This document shows, piece by piece, positions 44,378 through 53,576 of a DNA stretch of 64,000 nt. How positions within the stretch are numbered: position 1 is the first letter of the stretch; the number at the start of each line of letters is the position of its first letter. Both the position numbers and the translations under genes were made by a program. The DNA is from CAYQNU01 sp964419055. GTDB lineage: Bacteria; Bacteroidota; Bacteroidia; Flavobacteriales_D; Parvicellaceae. The stretch spans positions 99,938-163,937 of the forward strand of contig CAYQNU010000009.1 in NCBI GenBank assembly GCA_964419055.1, given 5' to 3'. The notes beneath the pieces were generated by a model that worked only from the letters and a program-made list of their open reading frames with translations, had not been told where the DNA came from and made no database searches.

Positions 44378-46126
44378 ATGGAACTAATAACCAACCTTGA
44401 ACTAAAAAAAGCAACAGGAATAAAAAGTAATCGTTTAATTGAAGCGATAAAAAGAACTACCAAACTAAACCAATTAAATACTTTTTATAAAGCTGTTTAT
44501 AGTGAACAAACTGCAGAATGTATTGACAATATAATTAAGAAATTAAACATCACTATTGAAATAGATGAGAAAGAACTCAAAAACATACCATTAAATGGAG
44601 GTTTTATAACCGTTTCCAATCATCCATTTGGTGCTATTGATGGAATAGTGTTGCTAGCATTAATCTATAAAACTAGGCCTGATTATCGATTGGTGGCTAA
44701 TTTTTTACTTCAAAAAGTTACTCCACTTAAAGAATCTTTCGTTTCGGTTAATCCATTTGTAACGAATGAAATAGATGAGAAAAACATCAGCGGATTTAGG
44801 AAAATTATTGAACTTCTTCAAATGGACATACCTGTTGGATTTTTTCCAGCTGGAGAAGTATCTACATGGCAATCGGATGCTAGAAAAATTACAGATAAAC
44901 CGTGGGATAAATCCATAGTTAGATTAATTAAAAAAGCTGAAAAACCGGTCATACCTATATATTTTGAAGGATCAAATAGTAAATTGTTTCATACCTTGGG
45001 ATTAGTTCATTCTGCATTACGAACAGCCAAATTACCCTCTGAATTTTTAAACCGAGAGGGTAGCACTTTAAAAATACGAATAGGAAAACCGATTTCTGTA
45101 CAAGAGAACAATTCGTTTACTAATGCAGATCAATTTGGCAGATATTTGAGAGCGAGAGTTTATTCTCTTCAAAATGCAGTGGAAGTTAAACGATTCTTTA
45201 AATCAATTTTATTTCCTATTCAACAATCTTCGGTGCTTCAGGAAGAATTAATAGCTCCATTGGATAAACAAATTTTGATAGATGAAATTGTAAAAATACC
45301 CTCAAATGAAAAGTTATTTTCATTTTCAAAATTTGAGGTCTATTGCACTCCTATTTCCTCGATTCCTTCACTAATCCAAGAAATTGGGAGATTAAGAGAG
45401 GAAACATTTAGAACAATTGGTGAAGGAACAAATAAGTCTACTGATTTGGATGAATACGATTTATATTATCAGCATTTATTTATTTGGGATACTTCGTCCA
45501 ATAACATAGTTGGTGCATACAGAGTAGGGAAGGGCCGCGAAATTATGTCTAAATTGGGTAAAAAAGGATTTTATTTAAATTCATTGTTCAAATGGGATGA
45601 AGAAATGGATAAGGTAATGAGTAAATCTATTGAATTGGGTCGATCATTCGTATGTCGAGATTACCAAAGACATCCTTTCAGTTTATTTTTATTATGGAAA
45701 GGCATTGCATCCTTAGTGATTAAAAATCCCGATTATCAATATATTATTGGTCCAGTTAGTATTAGTAACAATTACCACCAATTATCAAAAGATTTGATTG
45801 TCAGCTTTATCAAGAAATTTTATTTCGACACAACGCTAGCAAGTCACGTTAAATCGAGAAAAAAATACAAATTAAAAAAATCCAATTCAGATGTTACCTT
45901 AGATATGCTTCAATCGGATGATTTGGATAAACTGGATCATTTTATAGAGAGTATCGAATTGGGGCAATTAAAAATCCCTGTTTTGCTTAAAAAATACTTA
46001 AAACAAAACGCCAAAATCATCGGATTTAATGTAGACCCAGCATTCAATAATTGTTTGGACGGATTAATGATTTTAGATTTCAGCTCCATCGATATGAATA
46101 CAATCTCAGAAATTGCTGATCGCTAA
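44378..46126 (+). CDS. OlsF-like two-domain acyltransferase (ornithine/aminolipid synthesis)
   Basis: 582 aa. The N-terminal half (about 60-270) is a lysophospholipid-acyltransferase-like domain with SNHPFGAIDG (NH-x5-D) and GFFPAGEVSTWQ. The C-terminal half (about 310-470) is a GNAT-type N-acyltransferase with RLREETFRTIGEG, DEYDLYYQHLFIWD, GAYRVGKG and RSFVCRDYQR, as in OlsB. This fusion is the arrangement of OlsF, which makes ornithine lipids by N- then O-acylation in Serratia and Flavobacterium. The amino acid used (ornithine, glycine or another) is not determined by sequence. It lies in the phosphate module, where phosphorus-free lipids would make sense. Confidence 0.8.
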   Translation: MELITNLELKKATGIKSNRLIEAIKRTTKLNQLNTFYKAVYSEQTAECIDNIIKKLNITIEIDEKELKNIPLNGGFITVSNHPFGAIDGIVLLALIYKTRPDYRLVANFLLQKVTPLKESFVSVNPFVTNEIDEKNISGFRKIIELLQMDIPVGFFPAGEVSTWQSDARKITDKPWDKSIVRLIKKAEKPVIPIYFEGSNSKLFHTLGLVHSALRTAKLPSEFLNREGSTLKIRIGKPISVQENNSFTNADQFGRYLRARVYSLQNAVEVKRFFKSILFPIQQSSVLQEELIAPLDKQILIDEIVKIPSNEKLFSFSKFEVYCTPISSIPSLIQEIGRLREETFRTIGEGTNKSTDLDEYDLYYQHLFIWDTSSNNIVGAYRVGKGREIMSKLGKKGFYLNSLFKWDEEMDKVMSKSIELGRSFVCRDYQRHPFSLFLLWKGIASLVIKNPDYQYIIGPVSISNNYHQLSKDLIVSFIKKFYFDTTLASHVKSRKKYKLKKSNSDVTLDMLQSDDLDKLDHFIESIELGQLKIPVLLKKYLKQNAKIIGFNVDPAFNNCLDGLMILDFSSIDMNTISEIADR

Positions 46127-46174
46127 ATAAATAGAATTCTAATCTCGAATCTGATTGTTATCGACATAAGGTTA

Positions 46175-47668
46175 TTACAAACGTTGAAGCGGTGTACAAA
46201 CCCCCTCTACGCAGCTATAACATTTTAATTTATCTTTAAAAACAGAAGATTTAAAAACCGATTTATTCAACAACATTCTCAAACATTCTTGTATACCTTC
46301 AATATAAGACGGATGAGGGTGAACCATCTCTGCCAACTCTTCAATTCCTTTGTTCATTTTTATTAATAAAGCAACAGCTTGAATGGCACTTGAAGCATGT
46401 TCTCCAATGGCCCGCATTCCGAGAATTTTCATTTCATCGTCATTGGTAACAATAATTTTGAAAAATCCTTGTGTTTTCCTAGCGGCAATAGCTCTAGCAA
46501 TGCACGAATAATCAATTTTTACAATCTTAACGGGAATATTTTGTGCTGCGCATTGTTTTTCATTCAATCCAACCGAGGCCACCTCTGGTTGCACAAACAT
46601 TATGGTGCTTATGTTGTCATAGGACAAACGTTCAGTTTTATTAGCGAAAATCTTTTCTACTGCGTGTCTTCCTTCCATTTCTCCCATATTCACAAGAGCA
46701 ATTCTTCCACTCGCATCACCTACGGCATAAATATTAGGGATATTTGTTTGTGTGTCGTCATCACCAATGTGAACACCTCTTTTACTCAACACAACTCCAG
46801 CATTTTCCATTTGCAAACCACTCACATTAAGCGTTCTACCAATAGAAAGTAATGCTTTTTCAACTCTAATTACTTCTCTACGACCATCATCATAAGAAAG
46901 TTCGTATTCAACCTCACCATCTTTTTGATCAAGTCTCAGTAACGTAGCGCTGTGATGAATTACTACACCATTGTTTATTAAGTTACTTTGAACTACTTCC
47001 GAAATGTCGTCATCTTCAAAAGGTAAAATTCGGTCAGCACGGTCAATTAAGTGTACCTTTGTTTTACCAAAGTTAGAAAAAATAGTGGCATATTCACAAC
47101 CGATTACACCAGCACCAACAATTACCAAACTACGCGGATAATCTTCTATGTGATCAATACCATCACTGGTCAATATAATTTTTTCATCCACATCACAATT
47201 GGGTAATTTTCGTGGTTTTGAACCCGTGGCAATAATGGTATAATCTGCCCAAATTTCTTTTATTTTACCGTCTTCTTTAACGATTTCAATTACATTTTTA
47301 TCCTTGAATCTCCCTAAACCTCTTTCATAACGAAAGATTTTATTCATGGCTTCAGCTTCCAATAATTTGATGTGACACGAATATTGAAATTTACGATCAA
47401 AAATGGCTTCGTTCATTGTTTTTTGAACTTCATCCCATGAAATTTCAAATTTTCTTCTTCCTACAGAAACAATACTTTCATTTACGGAATACACTTTTTG
47501 AGATAATTCCCAAAGTGTTTTTGATGATAAAGCTCCGTTATATAATCCAGCCCCCCCAACTTTATCGCGTTCAATAAGAATTACCGTTTTTCCAAAATCA
47601 ATAGCTCTCATTGCTGCTGCATATCCTGCAGGTCCAGCACCGATAATACATAAATCATATTTTTCCAT
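46175..47668 (-). CDS. Cysteine-less flavin disulfide-reductase homologue
   Basis: 497 aa. The fold is that of dihydrolipoamide dehydrogenase and glutathione reductase: FAD motif IIGAGPAGYAAA (8-19), NAD(P) motif VIVGAGVIGCEYA, YAVGDASG, and a C-terminal HPHPSYIEGIQE near the usual catalytic His-Glu. At the redox site GGTCLNVGCIPSK the sequence is GGAGLYNGALSSK (38-50), so both cysteines are lost (Gly41, Ala46). Three cysteines occur instead at the extreme C-terminus: C483, C486 and C491 (CYSCVEGVC). It could be a transhydrogenase-like or thiol-independent oxidoreductase. Neighbours give no pathway. Confidence 0.85.
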   Translation of the reverse strand: MEKYDLCIIGAGPAGYAAAMRAIDFGKTVILIERDKVGGAGLYNGALSSKTLWELSQKVYSVNESIVSVGRRKFEISWDEVQKTMNEAIFDRKFQYSCHIKLLEAEAMNKIFRYERGLGRFKDKNVIEIVKEDGKIKEIWADYTIIATGSKPRKLPNCDVDEKIILTSDGIDHIEDYPRSLVIVGAGVIGCEYATIFSNFGKTKVHLIDRADRILPFEDDDISEVVQSNLINNGVVIHHSATLLRLDQKDGEVEYELSYDDGRREVIRVEKALLSIGRTLNVSGLQMENAGVVLSKRGVHIGDDDTQTNIPNIYAVGDASGRIALVNMGEMEGRHAVEKIFANKTERLSYDNISTIMFVQPEVASVGLNEKQCAAQNIPVKIVKIDYSCIARAIAARKTQGFFKIIVTNDDEMKILGMRAIGEHASSAIQAVALLIKMNKGIEELAEMVHPHPSYIEGIQECLRMLLNKSVFKSSVFKDKLKCYSCVEGVCTPLQRL

Positions 47669-48029
47669 TCTTCAGAATTTTGAAAGACTGAGCGCAAAGA
47701 TATAAATTATACCACGTGCCGACTTCTTTTTCGATAAGTTGTTTTTACTCCAAAGGTATTTTCAAATCTCTAAATCATTTTTTTTGAATTACTAAAGTGA
47801 TTAAAATGAGTTTTTTAATCAACAGGATTAGTTTAATAATTTTGAGGGGCTATCCCCTCATTTTTGAATTGTTTTTTTTCGTTAATTTGTGGGATTAGCG
47901 ATTGAATTATTCTGATGAAATGATAATTTGACCGTTTAAATAAATAAAGTAAACTAAATGTAATAAATATTTTACCTTAGGCAACCAATTAGATAGTTGA
48001 ACGTCAAAAACTAACCAACCACAGAAATT
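47669..48029. other. Divergent spacer with an orphan hairpin
   Basis: 361 bp between the flavoprotein gene (-) and the PKD protein gene (+). AT-rich, no gene seen. It contains a strong hairpin with a T-run at 47843-47865 (see terminator entry), and further AT-rich sequence up to 48029. Confidence 0.5.
47843..47865 (+). terminator. Terminator-like hairpin in a divergent spacer
   Basis: TGAGGGG (47843-47849) pairs with CCCCTCA (47854-47860) around CTAT and is followed by TTTTT. No annotated plus-strand gene ends here, so it may end a short untranslated transcript or act as an attenuator in the leader of the PKD gene. Confidence 0.55.
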
Positions 48030-51000
48030 ATGAAACCGTTTCGTTTGTTTTCGCTTTGTTTTTGCTTATTTATTATCATATTTTCCTCAAAAATAAAGGC
48101 TCAAAGTTCACTTATAGCACCAAGTTCTGCTGATAAAATACTTAAGGCGGAGGAACTTCTTAAAACGTATTTTTCAAGTAAATTATTTGAAAAAAGAATG
48201 ATGGACGATTTTCAAACACGTTCGTTTGAATTTAAATTAAAAAATAGAAGTTTCGTGTATGACTTTATGGATGAAGTGATACAATTGTATTCAACTGATC
48301 AATTTCATTTTGACACGTTAAATAATTATTTCTTTTATCAACTTTCTGCCAATGCTACCAATTTGGATTTTAATGGTAAACCAACTAATGACGTTGAAGG
48401 AACGATGCATTTGGGAATGCAAAACAAACAATTGAATGGTCCATGTGTGAATATGGATTTTGAACAAGGTAATATCAATGGTTGGGATATGTTTGAAGGA
48501 GATGTAAATAATTCTCCTTATGTAATGATTAATGCTGCTCAAATAGGTGCACCGGGTGCTCATCATACCATTATGGGACCAGGAACAGACCCTGTGGTTG
48601 GAATCCCTACTGTAAACCCTAATGGCGGAGGTGGTTTTTCATTGAGATTAGGAGATGGAACAGGAACGGGTTCAAAAGCAGCTTCCGTGCGACAAACTTT
48701 TCTAGTGGATGCTAATAATGCAGCTTTTGTATACAGTTATGCGGTAATTCTTGAAAATCCGGGACATACTACAGGGGAGCAACCTTTTTTCAAAATTAAT
48801 ATGTATGACCAAAATGGTGGTTCAATAACTTGCGGTGAATATGCCGTAATTCCTAGTTCTGGTGCCAATTCAGACTGGATTGTATCAGGAGGAGTTGAGT
48901 ATTTACCATGGACTACAACTTTCGCACCGTTGGATAATTATATTGGACAAAATGTAACAATTGAATTTGTAGTTGGTGATTGTTCTCAATCTGGTCATTA
49001 TGGTTATGCTTATGTTGATGCACAATGCAATCCATTAGAAATTATTACGAGTTCTCCTGCAGTTTGTGGTTCAGATGCAGTGACATTAACTGCTCCTGCA
49101 GGGGCAGCATCGTATCTTTGGAATACTGGGGCAACTACTCAAACAATTACAACGTCCACACCAGGTAGCTATAACGTTACGGTGACACCTATAACTGGGT
49201 CCGCGTGTAATTTGGTTCTTAATCTAACGATAACTGGATCTCCTGGTCAGGCTCTGGCTAATTTTAATGTGGCGCCCACCAACGTCTGTGTTGGAGAAAC
49301 CATTACCGTAAATGATTTGTCAACAGGTACTAATGGTACAACCGTGGATCAATGGGATTGGGATTTTGGAGATGGAACGTTGTTATCGAATGTTCAAACA
49401 GCCACTCACGCCTATACTGCTGCCGGAACTTATGATGTGCAATTAGTAGCAGGTGTTCAAGGTTGTTTAGATACGCTCATACAACAAGTGGTTGTTCAAG
49501 CTGGTCCGATACCTAGTTTTACGGCACCACCGGTTTGTCAAGGTACGGTTACTCAATTTACTAATACCTCAACGGGTACTATTTCCAACTACGCTTGGGA
49601 TTTTACATCAAATGGAACAGTTGATAATACAAATATCAACACTACTCATGGTTTTCCTGCTGCGGGTACCTATAACGTTACATTAACCATCAGCACTTCC
49701 AATGGTTGTATCAGTAGTATTACTCAACCCGTAATTGTCAATACAGTTCCTGTAGTTGATTTTACACCCAATGCTGTTTGTCAAGGAACACTGACACAAT
49801 TCAATGATTTAAGTACCGTATCTTCGGGAACAATTAATAACTGGTTTTGGGATTTTGGTCAAGGTGGAGCTACTTCAACACTTCAAAATCCAACCTTCAA
49901 TTACGCAACATCAGGTGCGTTCAATGCATCGCTAACGGTCACTTCAGACCAAGGATGTATAAGTACAGGAACCCAACTTATAGATGTGTATCCTGTGCCA
50001 ACAGCAAACTTTACCTTAACAAATGTATGCGAAGGAGTGGCTGTAACGTTTACCGATAATTCTGCACCTAATGGTGGTTCTATCAATGTTTTTGATTGGG
50101 ATTTCACTAATGATGGTATCGTTGATTTTTCAGGAAGCACAACCACATTTACCTACCCTGCAGCGGGCAGTTATGCTGCTAATTTGAGTGTTACCAATAC
50201 CAATGGTTGTTCAAGTGAAATAACCTTACCTGTGCAGGTATTTACTTCACCAGTAGTCAATTTTACGGGGCAAAATGTATGTCAAGGCGGTACCGTACAA
50301 TTCACCAATACTTCATCCGTATCTTCAGGAACTATAACCAACTATGGATGGGATTTTGGAAATGGAAGTTTTTCAACAGCTCAAAATCCTACTTCGGTTT
50401 ACCCTAATGAAGGTGTTTACAACGTAGTTTTGGCGGTAACCTCAAGTAATGGGTGTGTTCAACAAGCAACCGTACCGGTAACCATTTTCCCTAATCCTAC
50501 ACCGTTGTTTTTTACCTCAAATGTATGCGATGGACAATCAGTTAACTTTACAGATGTTTCACAAGTGTCGAATCAATTTTCAGCGAACACTATTAATGCC
50601 TGGAGTTGGAATTTTGGTGTAGCTGCTGGTGTAAATAGCACCAACCAAATGGCTGCCACCATCTATCCCGCACCTGGAAACTATAACATTACTTTAACTG
50701 TAACGACAAATAATGGTTGTTTTGCAACCGTTACGAATCCTGTCACCGTAAATCCTAATCCATCCGTGAATTTTTCGTCACCCAATCCAATGGGATGTAC
50801 AGAATGGTGCGTTGATTTTGTTAATGCTGTTACAGTAACAACAGGAACTATCTCTGAGTATGTTTGGAATTTTGGTGACGGATTTGCTTCAACAGATCCT
50901 AATCCTCAACATTGTTATACCAATGCTACTTTGGCGAATGCCTTGTTCACTGTGAGTTTGAATGTAACTACTAGTGCCGGTTGCGTAGGTAGCTTTACAA

Positions 51001-51560
51001 TACCTAATTTTATTACAGTATTTCCAACGCCTATTGCTAATTTTGGGGCTGATCCAATGGTAACTACCATTTATCAACCTACCGTTGATTTTATAAATCA
51101 ATCTCAAATAGCCGTAGGTTATAATTGGAATTTTGCAGGATTAGGCACATCTACCGAATTGAATCCTTCATTTACCTTCCCTGATGCTGATGCGGGAACT
51201 TATCCTGTTTGTTTAGATGTAGTTTCTGTAAACGGTTGTGTGGATAGTTATTGTGCTGATGTAATTGTGCAAGGTGTGTCTAATGTTTATGTTCCTAATG
51301 CTTTTACTCCAGATGGCGATGGTAAAAATGATGTATTCAAACCTTCGGTATTTGGTTTGGAAGTGGAAGGCTATCAATTTATGATTTTTGATAGATGGGG
51401 TATATTGTTATATGAAACCGAAAGTCAAGATGGATCTTGGGATGGTACCTATCAAACGTTGCCTGTACAACAAGATGTTTATGTTTGGAAATTGAAAGGA
51501 GTGGATAAATACACTCAAGAAACCATTTCTAAAATAGGACATATTTCTTTGTTGAGGTAG
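48030..51560 (+). CDS. Large surface PKD-repeat protein with gliding-motility C-terminal domain
   Basis: 1176 aa. A signal peptide (RLFSLCFCLFIIIFSSKIKAQ) is followed by a globular region to about residue 330 (CVNMDFEQGNINGWD is the start of a jelly-roll-like part). An Ig-like segment with CGSDAVTLTAPAGAASYLWNTG follows, then eight PKD-like repeats (about 410-1080), each with a W-[DN]-[FL] core such as WDWDFGDGT. Most repeats begin NVCxG and end SNGC, so a Cys pair may bridge each. The last 90 residues (VPNAFTPDGDGKNDVFKPS, FDRWGILLYE, YVWKLKGVD) are the type B (CHU_C) T9SS domain. It should be secreted by T9SS and displayed on the surface, perhaps as an adhesin. Confidence 0.9.
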   Translation: MKPFRLFSLCFCLFIIIFSSKIKAQSSLIAPSSADKILKAEELLKTYFSSKLFEKRMMDDFQTRSFEFKLKNRSFVYDFMDEVIQLYSTDQFHFDTLNNYFFYQLSANATNLDFNGKPTNDVEGTMHLGMQNKQLNGPCVNMDFEQGNINGWDMFEGDVNNSPYVMINAAQIGAPGAHHTIMGPGTDPVVGIPTVNPNGGGGFSLRLGDGTGTGSKAASVRQTFLVDANNAAFVYSYAVILENPGHTTGEQPFFKINMYDQNGGSITCGEYAVIPSSGANSDWIVSGGVEYLPWTTTFAPLDNYIGQNVTIEFVVGDCSQSGHYGYAYVDAQCNPLEIITSSPAVCGSDAVTLTAPAGAASYLWNTGATTQTITTSTPGSYNVTVTPITGSACNLVLNLTITGSPGQALANFNVAPTNVCVGETITVNDLSTGTNGTTVDQWDWDFGDGTLLSNVQTATHAYTAAGTYDVQLVAGVQGCLDTLIQQVVVQAGPIPSFTAPPVCQGTVTQFTNTSTGTISNYAWDFTSNGTVDNTNINTTHGFPAAGTYNVTLTISTSNGCISSITQPVIVNTVPVVDFTPNAVCQGTLTQFNDLSTVSSGTINNWFWDFGQGGATSTLQNPTFNYATSGAFNASLTVTSDQGCISTGTQLIDVYPVPTANFTLTNVCEGVAVTFTDNSAPNGGSINVFDWDFTNDGIVDFSGSTTTFTYPAAGSYAANLSVTNTNGCSSEITLPVQVFTSPVVNFTGQNVCQGGTVQFTNTSSVSSGTITNYGWDFGNGSFSTAQNPTSVYPNEGVYNVVLAVTSSNGCVQQATVPVTIFPNPTPLFFTSNVCDGQSVNFTDVSQVSNQFSANTINAWSWNFGVAAGVNSTNQMAATIYPAPGNYNITLTVTTNNGCFATVTNPVTVNPNPSVNFSSPNPMGCTEWCVDFVNAVTVTTGTISEYVWNFGDGFASTDPNPQHCYTNATLANALFTVSLNVTTSAGCVGSFTIPNFITVFPTPIANFGADPMVTTIYQPTVDFINQSQIAVGYNWNFAGLGTSTELNPSFTFPDADAGTYPVCLDVVSVNGCVDSYCADVIVQGVSNVYVPNAFTPDGDGKNDVFKPSVFGLEVEGYQFMIFDRWGILLYETESQDGSWDGTYQTLPVQQDVYVWKLKGVDKYTQETISKIGHISLLR

Positions 51561-51749
51561 AAAGGATAAGAAGGAAATCGTTGAAATTTGAAAACCTTCC
51601 AAAAGTTTTGTTAGATCCAAATACTTGGATTAATCTAAATATAAAGAAGTTTTAATTAGCATTAGTTAAAGTAAAAGTTATAATAAAGCTATATGTATTA
51701 TGGAAAATGGATATATGAAAATGCTTGATATTAATTAATTTTTAGTTTT

Positions 51750-52277
51750 ATGAAAATCCGTCTAACATTAATATTTATAGCTTCTATATTATTTACTTAT
51801 TGTAAAGAAAAAACTACTTTAGACAATATTGAAAGTGAACCAAGGCAATTATATGACTTTGATAAGGTAGAACATTATTATTTAGAATTTGACGATTCTG
51901 ATTTAGAGAATATTTATCCCGAGCATAAGGTATGTATTGATATGGTTGTTTATGAAAATTATCCTATACATTTAGATACGTTACCTTGGTGCTATGATAG
52001 TTTAGAGTTTTTTGGGTTTACTAAAAAAATGATTTCTGATGATAAATTTGAAGAGATCAATCAAACATTTATAAAAGATAAAAGCAAAAATGATGGCATT
52101 GATAAAGAATGTTCTCCAATATTTAGAGATTTTTTATTTTTATACAAAAATGATAAGTTCCAAGGTTTTGTTTCTTTATGTTTTTCTTGTGATGAAGTTA
52201 GGTTAAATAGTAAAAACGGCTCTTTACGATTAGGATACACAGTAGATTTTAATAAACTTGAGAAAATATTGTATTAA
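51750..52277 (+). CDS. Hypothetical lipoprotein of the CxxC family, copy 1
   Basis: 175 aa. The signal MKIRLTLIFIASILFTYC ends in a possible lipobox Cys at 18. YDFDKVEHYYLEFDDSDLE, CIDMVVYENYP, CYDSLEFFGF and FVSLCFSCDEVRL are visible. It shares the same order of motifs with the next gene, about a third of the residues being identical by eye, and the SLCFSC part with the gene at 191. Function unknown. The following gene starts after 5 bp. The region is unusually AT-rich, so horizontal acquisition is possible. Confidence 0.65.
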   Translation: MKIRLTLIFIASILFTYCKEKTTLDNIESEPRQLYDFDKVEHYYLEFDDSDLENIYPEHKVCIDMVVYENYPIHLDTLPWCYDSLEFFGFTKKMISDDKFEEINQTFIKDKSKNDGIDKECSPIFRDFLFLYKNDKFQGFVSLCFSCDEVRLNSKNGSLRLGYTVDFNKLEKILY

Positions 52278-52282
52278 ATTAA

Positions 52283-52816
52283 ATGGTTAAAATCTACAAT
52301 AATAAGGTGGTTTTTTATCTTATAATTTGTATTCAATCAATTTTAATAAGTTGTGATGAAGATAAACAGAATGAGATAAATTATTTTTACGAATTTGATT
52401 ATGTTGAACATTATTATTTAGATTCAGATGCTTCAAAATTAATTGAATATTTCCCTAAATATGAATCGTGTATTAAAGAAGTTGTTTATTTTGAATATGA
52501 AAATGGAGGTTTAAATGACTCGATTAATTGTTATGAAGAATTAGAATCTTTTGGTTACAAAAAGAATATTGTACCAAGAATTAAGCATAATGATTTGAAG
52601 GAATTATTTGTTGAAAATGAGATAAAAAATAAGAAGCTTTCTTTTTGTGATCTTGTATATAGAGATATATTGATTGTTTATCGTAAAGGCAAAAAGCAAG
52701 ATGTTATAAGTATTTGTTTCTCATGTAATGAAGCTCATTTTTTTAATGCGGGATACAGCACAAGTGGTTTTGGTTATAATGGGGAGTTTGATGAATTGAA
52801 AAAGATTCTCTACTAA
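52283..52816 (+). CDS. Hypothetical lipoprotein of the CxxC family, copy 2
   Basis: 177 aa. The signal (VVFYLIICIQSILISC) places the lipobox Cys at about 24. It repeats copy 1 in order: YEFDYVEHYYLDSD, CIKEVVYFEYE, CYEELESFGY, a Cys 23 residues before ISICFSCNEAHF, and FDELKKILY at the end, against FNKLEKILY in copy 1. Tandem duplication is the simplest explanation. Several cysteines are shared between the copies. No known domain was recognised. Confidence 0.65.
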   Translation: MVKIYNNKVVFYLIICIQSILISCDEDKQNEINYFYEFDYVEHYYLDSDASKLIEYFPKYESCIKEVVYFEYENGGLNDSINCYEELESFGYKKNIVPRIKHNDLKELFVENEIKNKKLSFCDLVYRDILIVYRKGKKQDVISICFSCNEAHFFNAGYSTSGFGYNGEFDELKKILY

Positions 52817-52910
52817 AATTCAATTTTAGCATAATTTAATAATTGAATTGCTCTTTGGTATTGAATAATAAAATATCTTTACATCCATTAACAACTAAAA
52901 CTTTAAAATT

Positions 52911-53474
52911 ATGATGCCTTTATTGATAGGTGGTGGGGTCTTATTGATCATTATCATTTGGTTTATTTCAATCAACAACCGTTTGGTTTCTTTAAAAAAC
53001 AATCGTGAAAACGCGTTTGCTGATATTGATGTTCAATTAAAACAACGTAACGATTTGATTCCTCAATTGGTAGGTGCTGTAAAAGGATATATGAACCACG
53101 AAAGTGAGGTATTGACTAGAGTTACTGAAGCAAGAAGCAAATCGATGCAAGCGGGCACAATCCCAGAGAAAATTGCTGCTGAAGGTATGATGGCTTCTGC
53201 AATGGCTGGATTCAGAATGCAGATTGAAGCGTATCCAGATTTAAAAGCCAATACTAACTTTATGCATTTGCAAACTGAAATTGGTGATATTGAAAATAAA
53301 TTAGCCTCTGTTAGAAGATTCTTTAACTCTGCTACTAAAGAATACAACAACGGAATAGAACAATTTCCATCAAGTGTGGTTGCAGGATTTAAAAAATATG
53401 TAAAAGAACCTATGTTTGACCTAGGTTATGAGCAACGTGAAAAAATGGAAGTTGCTCCAGAAATCAAATTTTAA
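52911..53474 (+). CDS. LemA-family membrane protein
   Basis: 187 aa. One N-terminal membrane segment (LLIGGGVLLIIIIWFISI) and a helical body with the LemA pattern: RENAFADIDVQLKQRNDLIPQLVGAVKGYM, EIGDIENKLASVRRFFNSATKEYN and FPSSVVAGF. The function is unknown, but LemA genes sit next to M48 proteases in many bacteria, as here (102 bp upstream). The terminator-like hairpin between the two is weak enough to allow read-through. Confidence 0.92.
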   Translation: MMPLLIGGGVLLIIIIWFISINNRLVSLKNNRENAFADIDVQLKQRNDLIPQLVGAVKGYMNHESEVLTRVTEARSKSMQAGTIPEKIAAEGMMASAMAGFRMQIEAYPDLKANTNFMHLQTEIGDIENKLASVRRFFNSATKEYNNGIEQFPSSVVAGFKKYVKEPMFDLGYEQREKMEVAPEIKF

Positions 53475-53500
53475 ATTTCGTTTTTCCATGAACTAACAGT

Positions 53501-53532
53501 AATGCTTGTACTTTTTTAGTACAGGCATTATT
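53501..53532 (+). terminator. Terminator-like hairpin after lemA
   Basis: AATGCTTGTAC (53501-53511) pairs with GTACAGGCATT (53519-53529), with one G-T wobble. The loop is TTTTTTA and only a short T-rich run follows, so termination may be partial. Confidence 0.5.
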
Positions 53533-53576
53533 TATATATTGACCCATAGAATTGAATTATTTAACTTGTCATTATT

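Noticed and set aside
46397..46852. Plus-strand frame of 151 codons
   Set aside because: It is antisense to the flavoprotein gene, whose motifs are unambiguous.
46175..47668. Dihydrolipoamide dehydrogenase (lpd)
   Set aside because: Both redox-active cysteines are missing, so lipoamide chemistry by the usual route is impossible.
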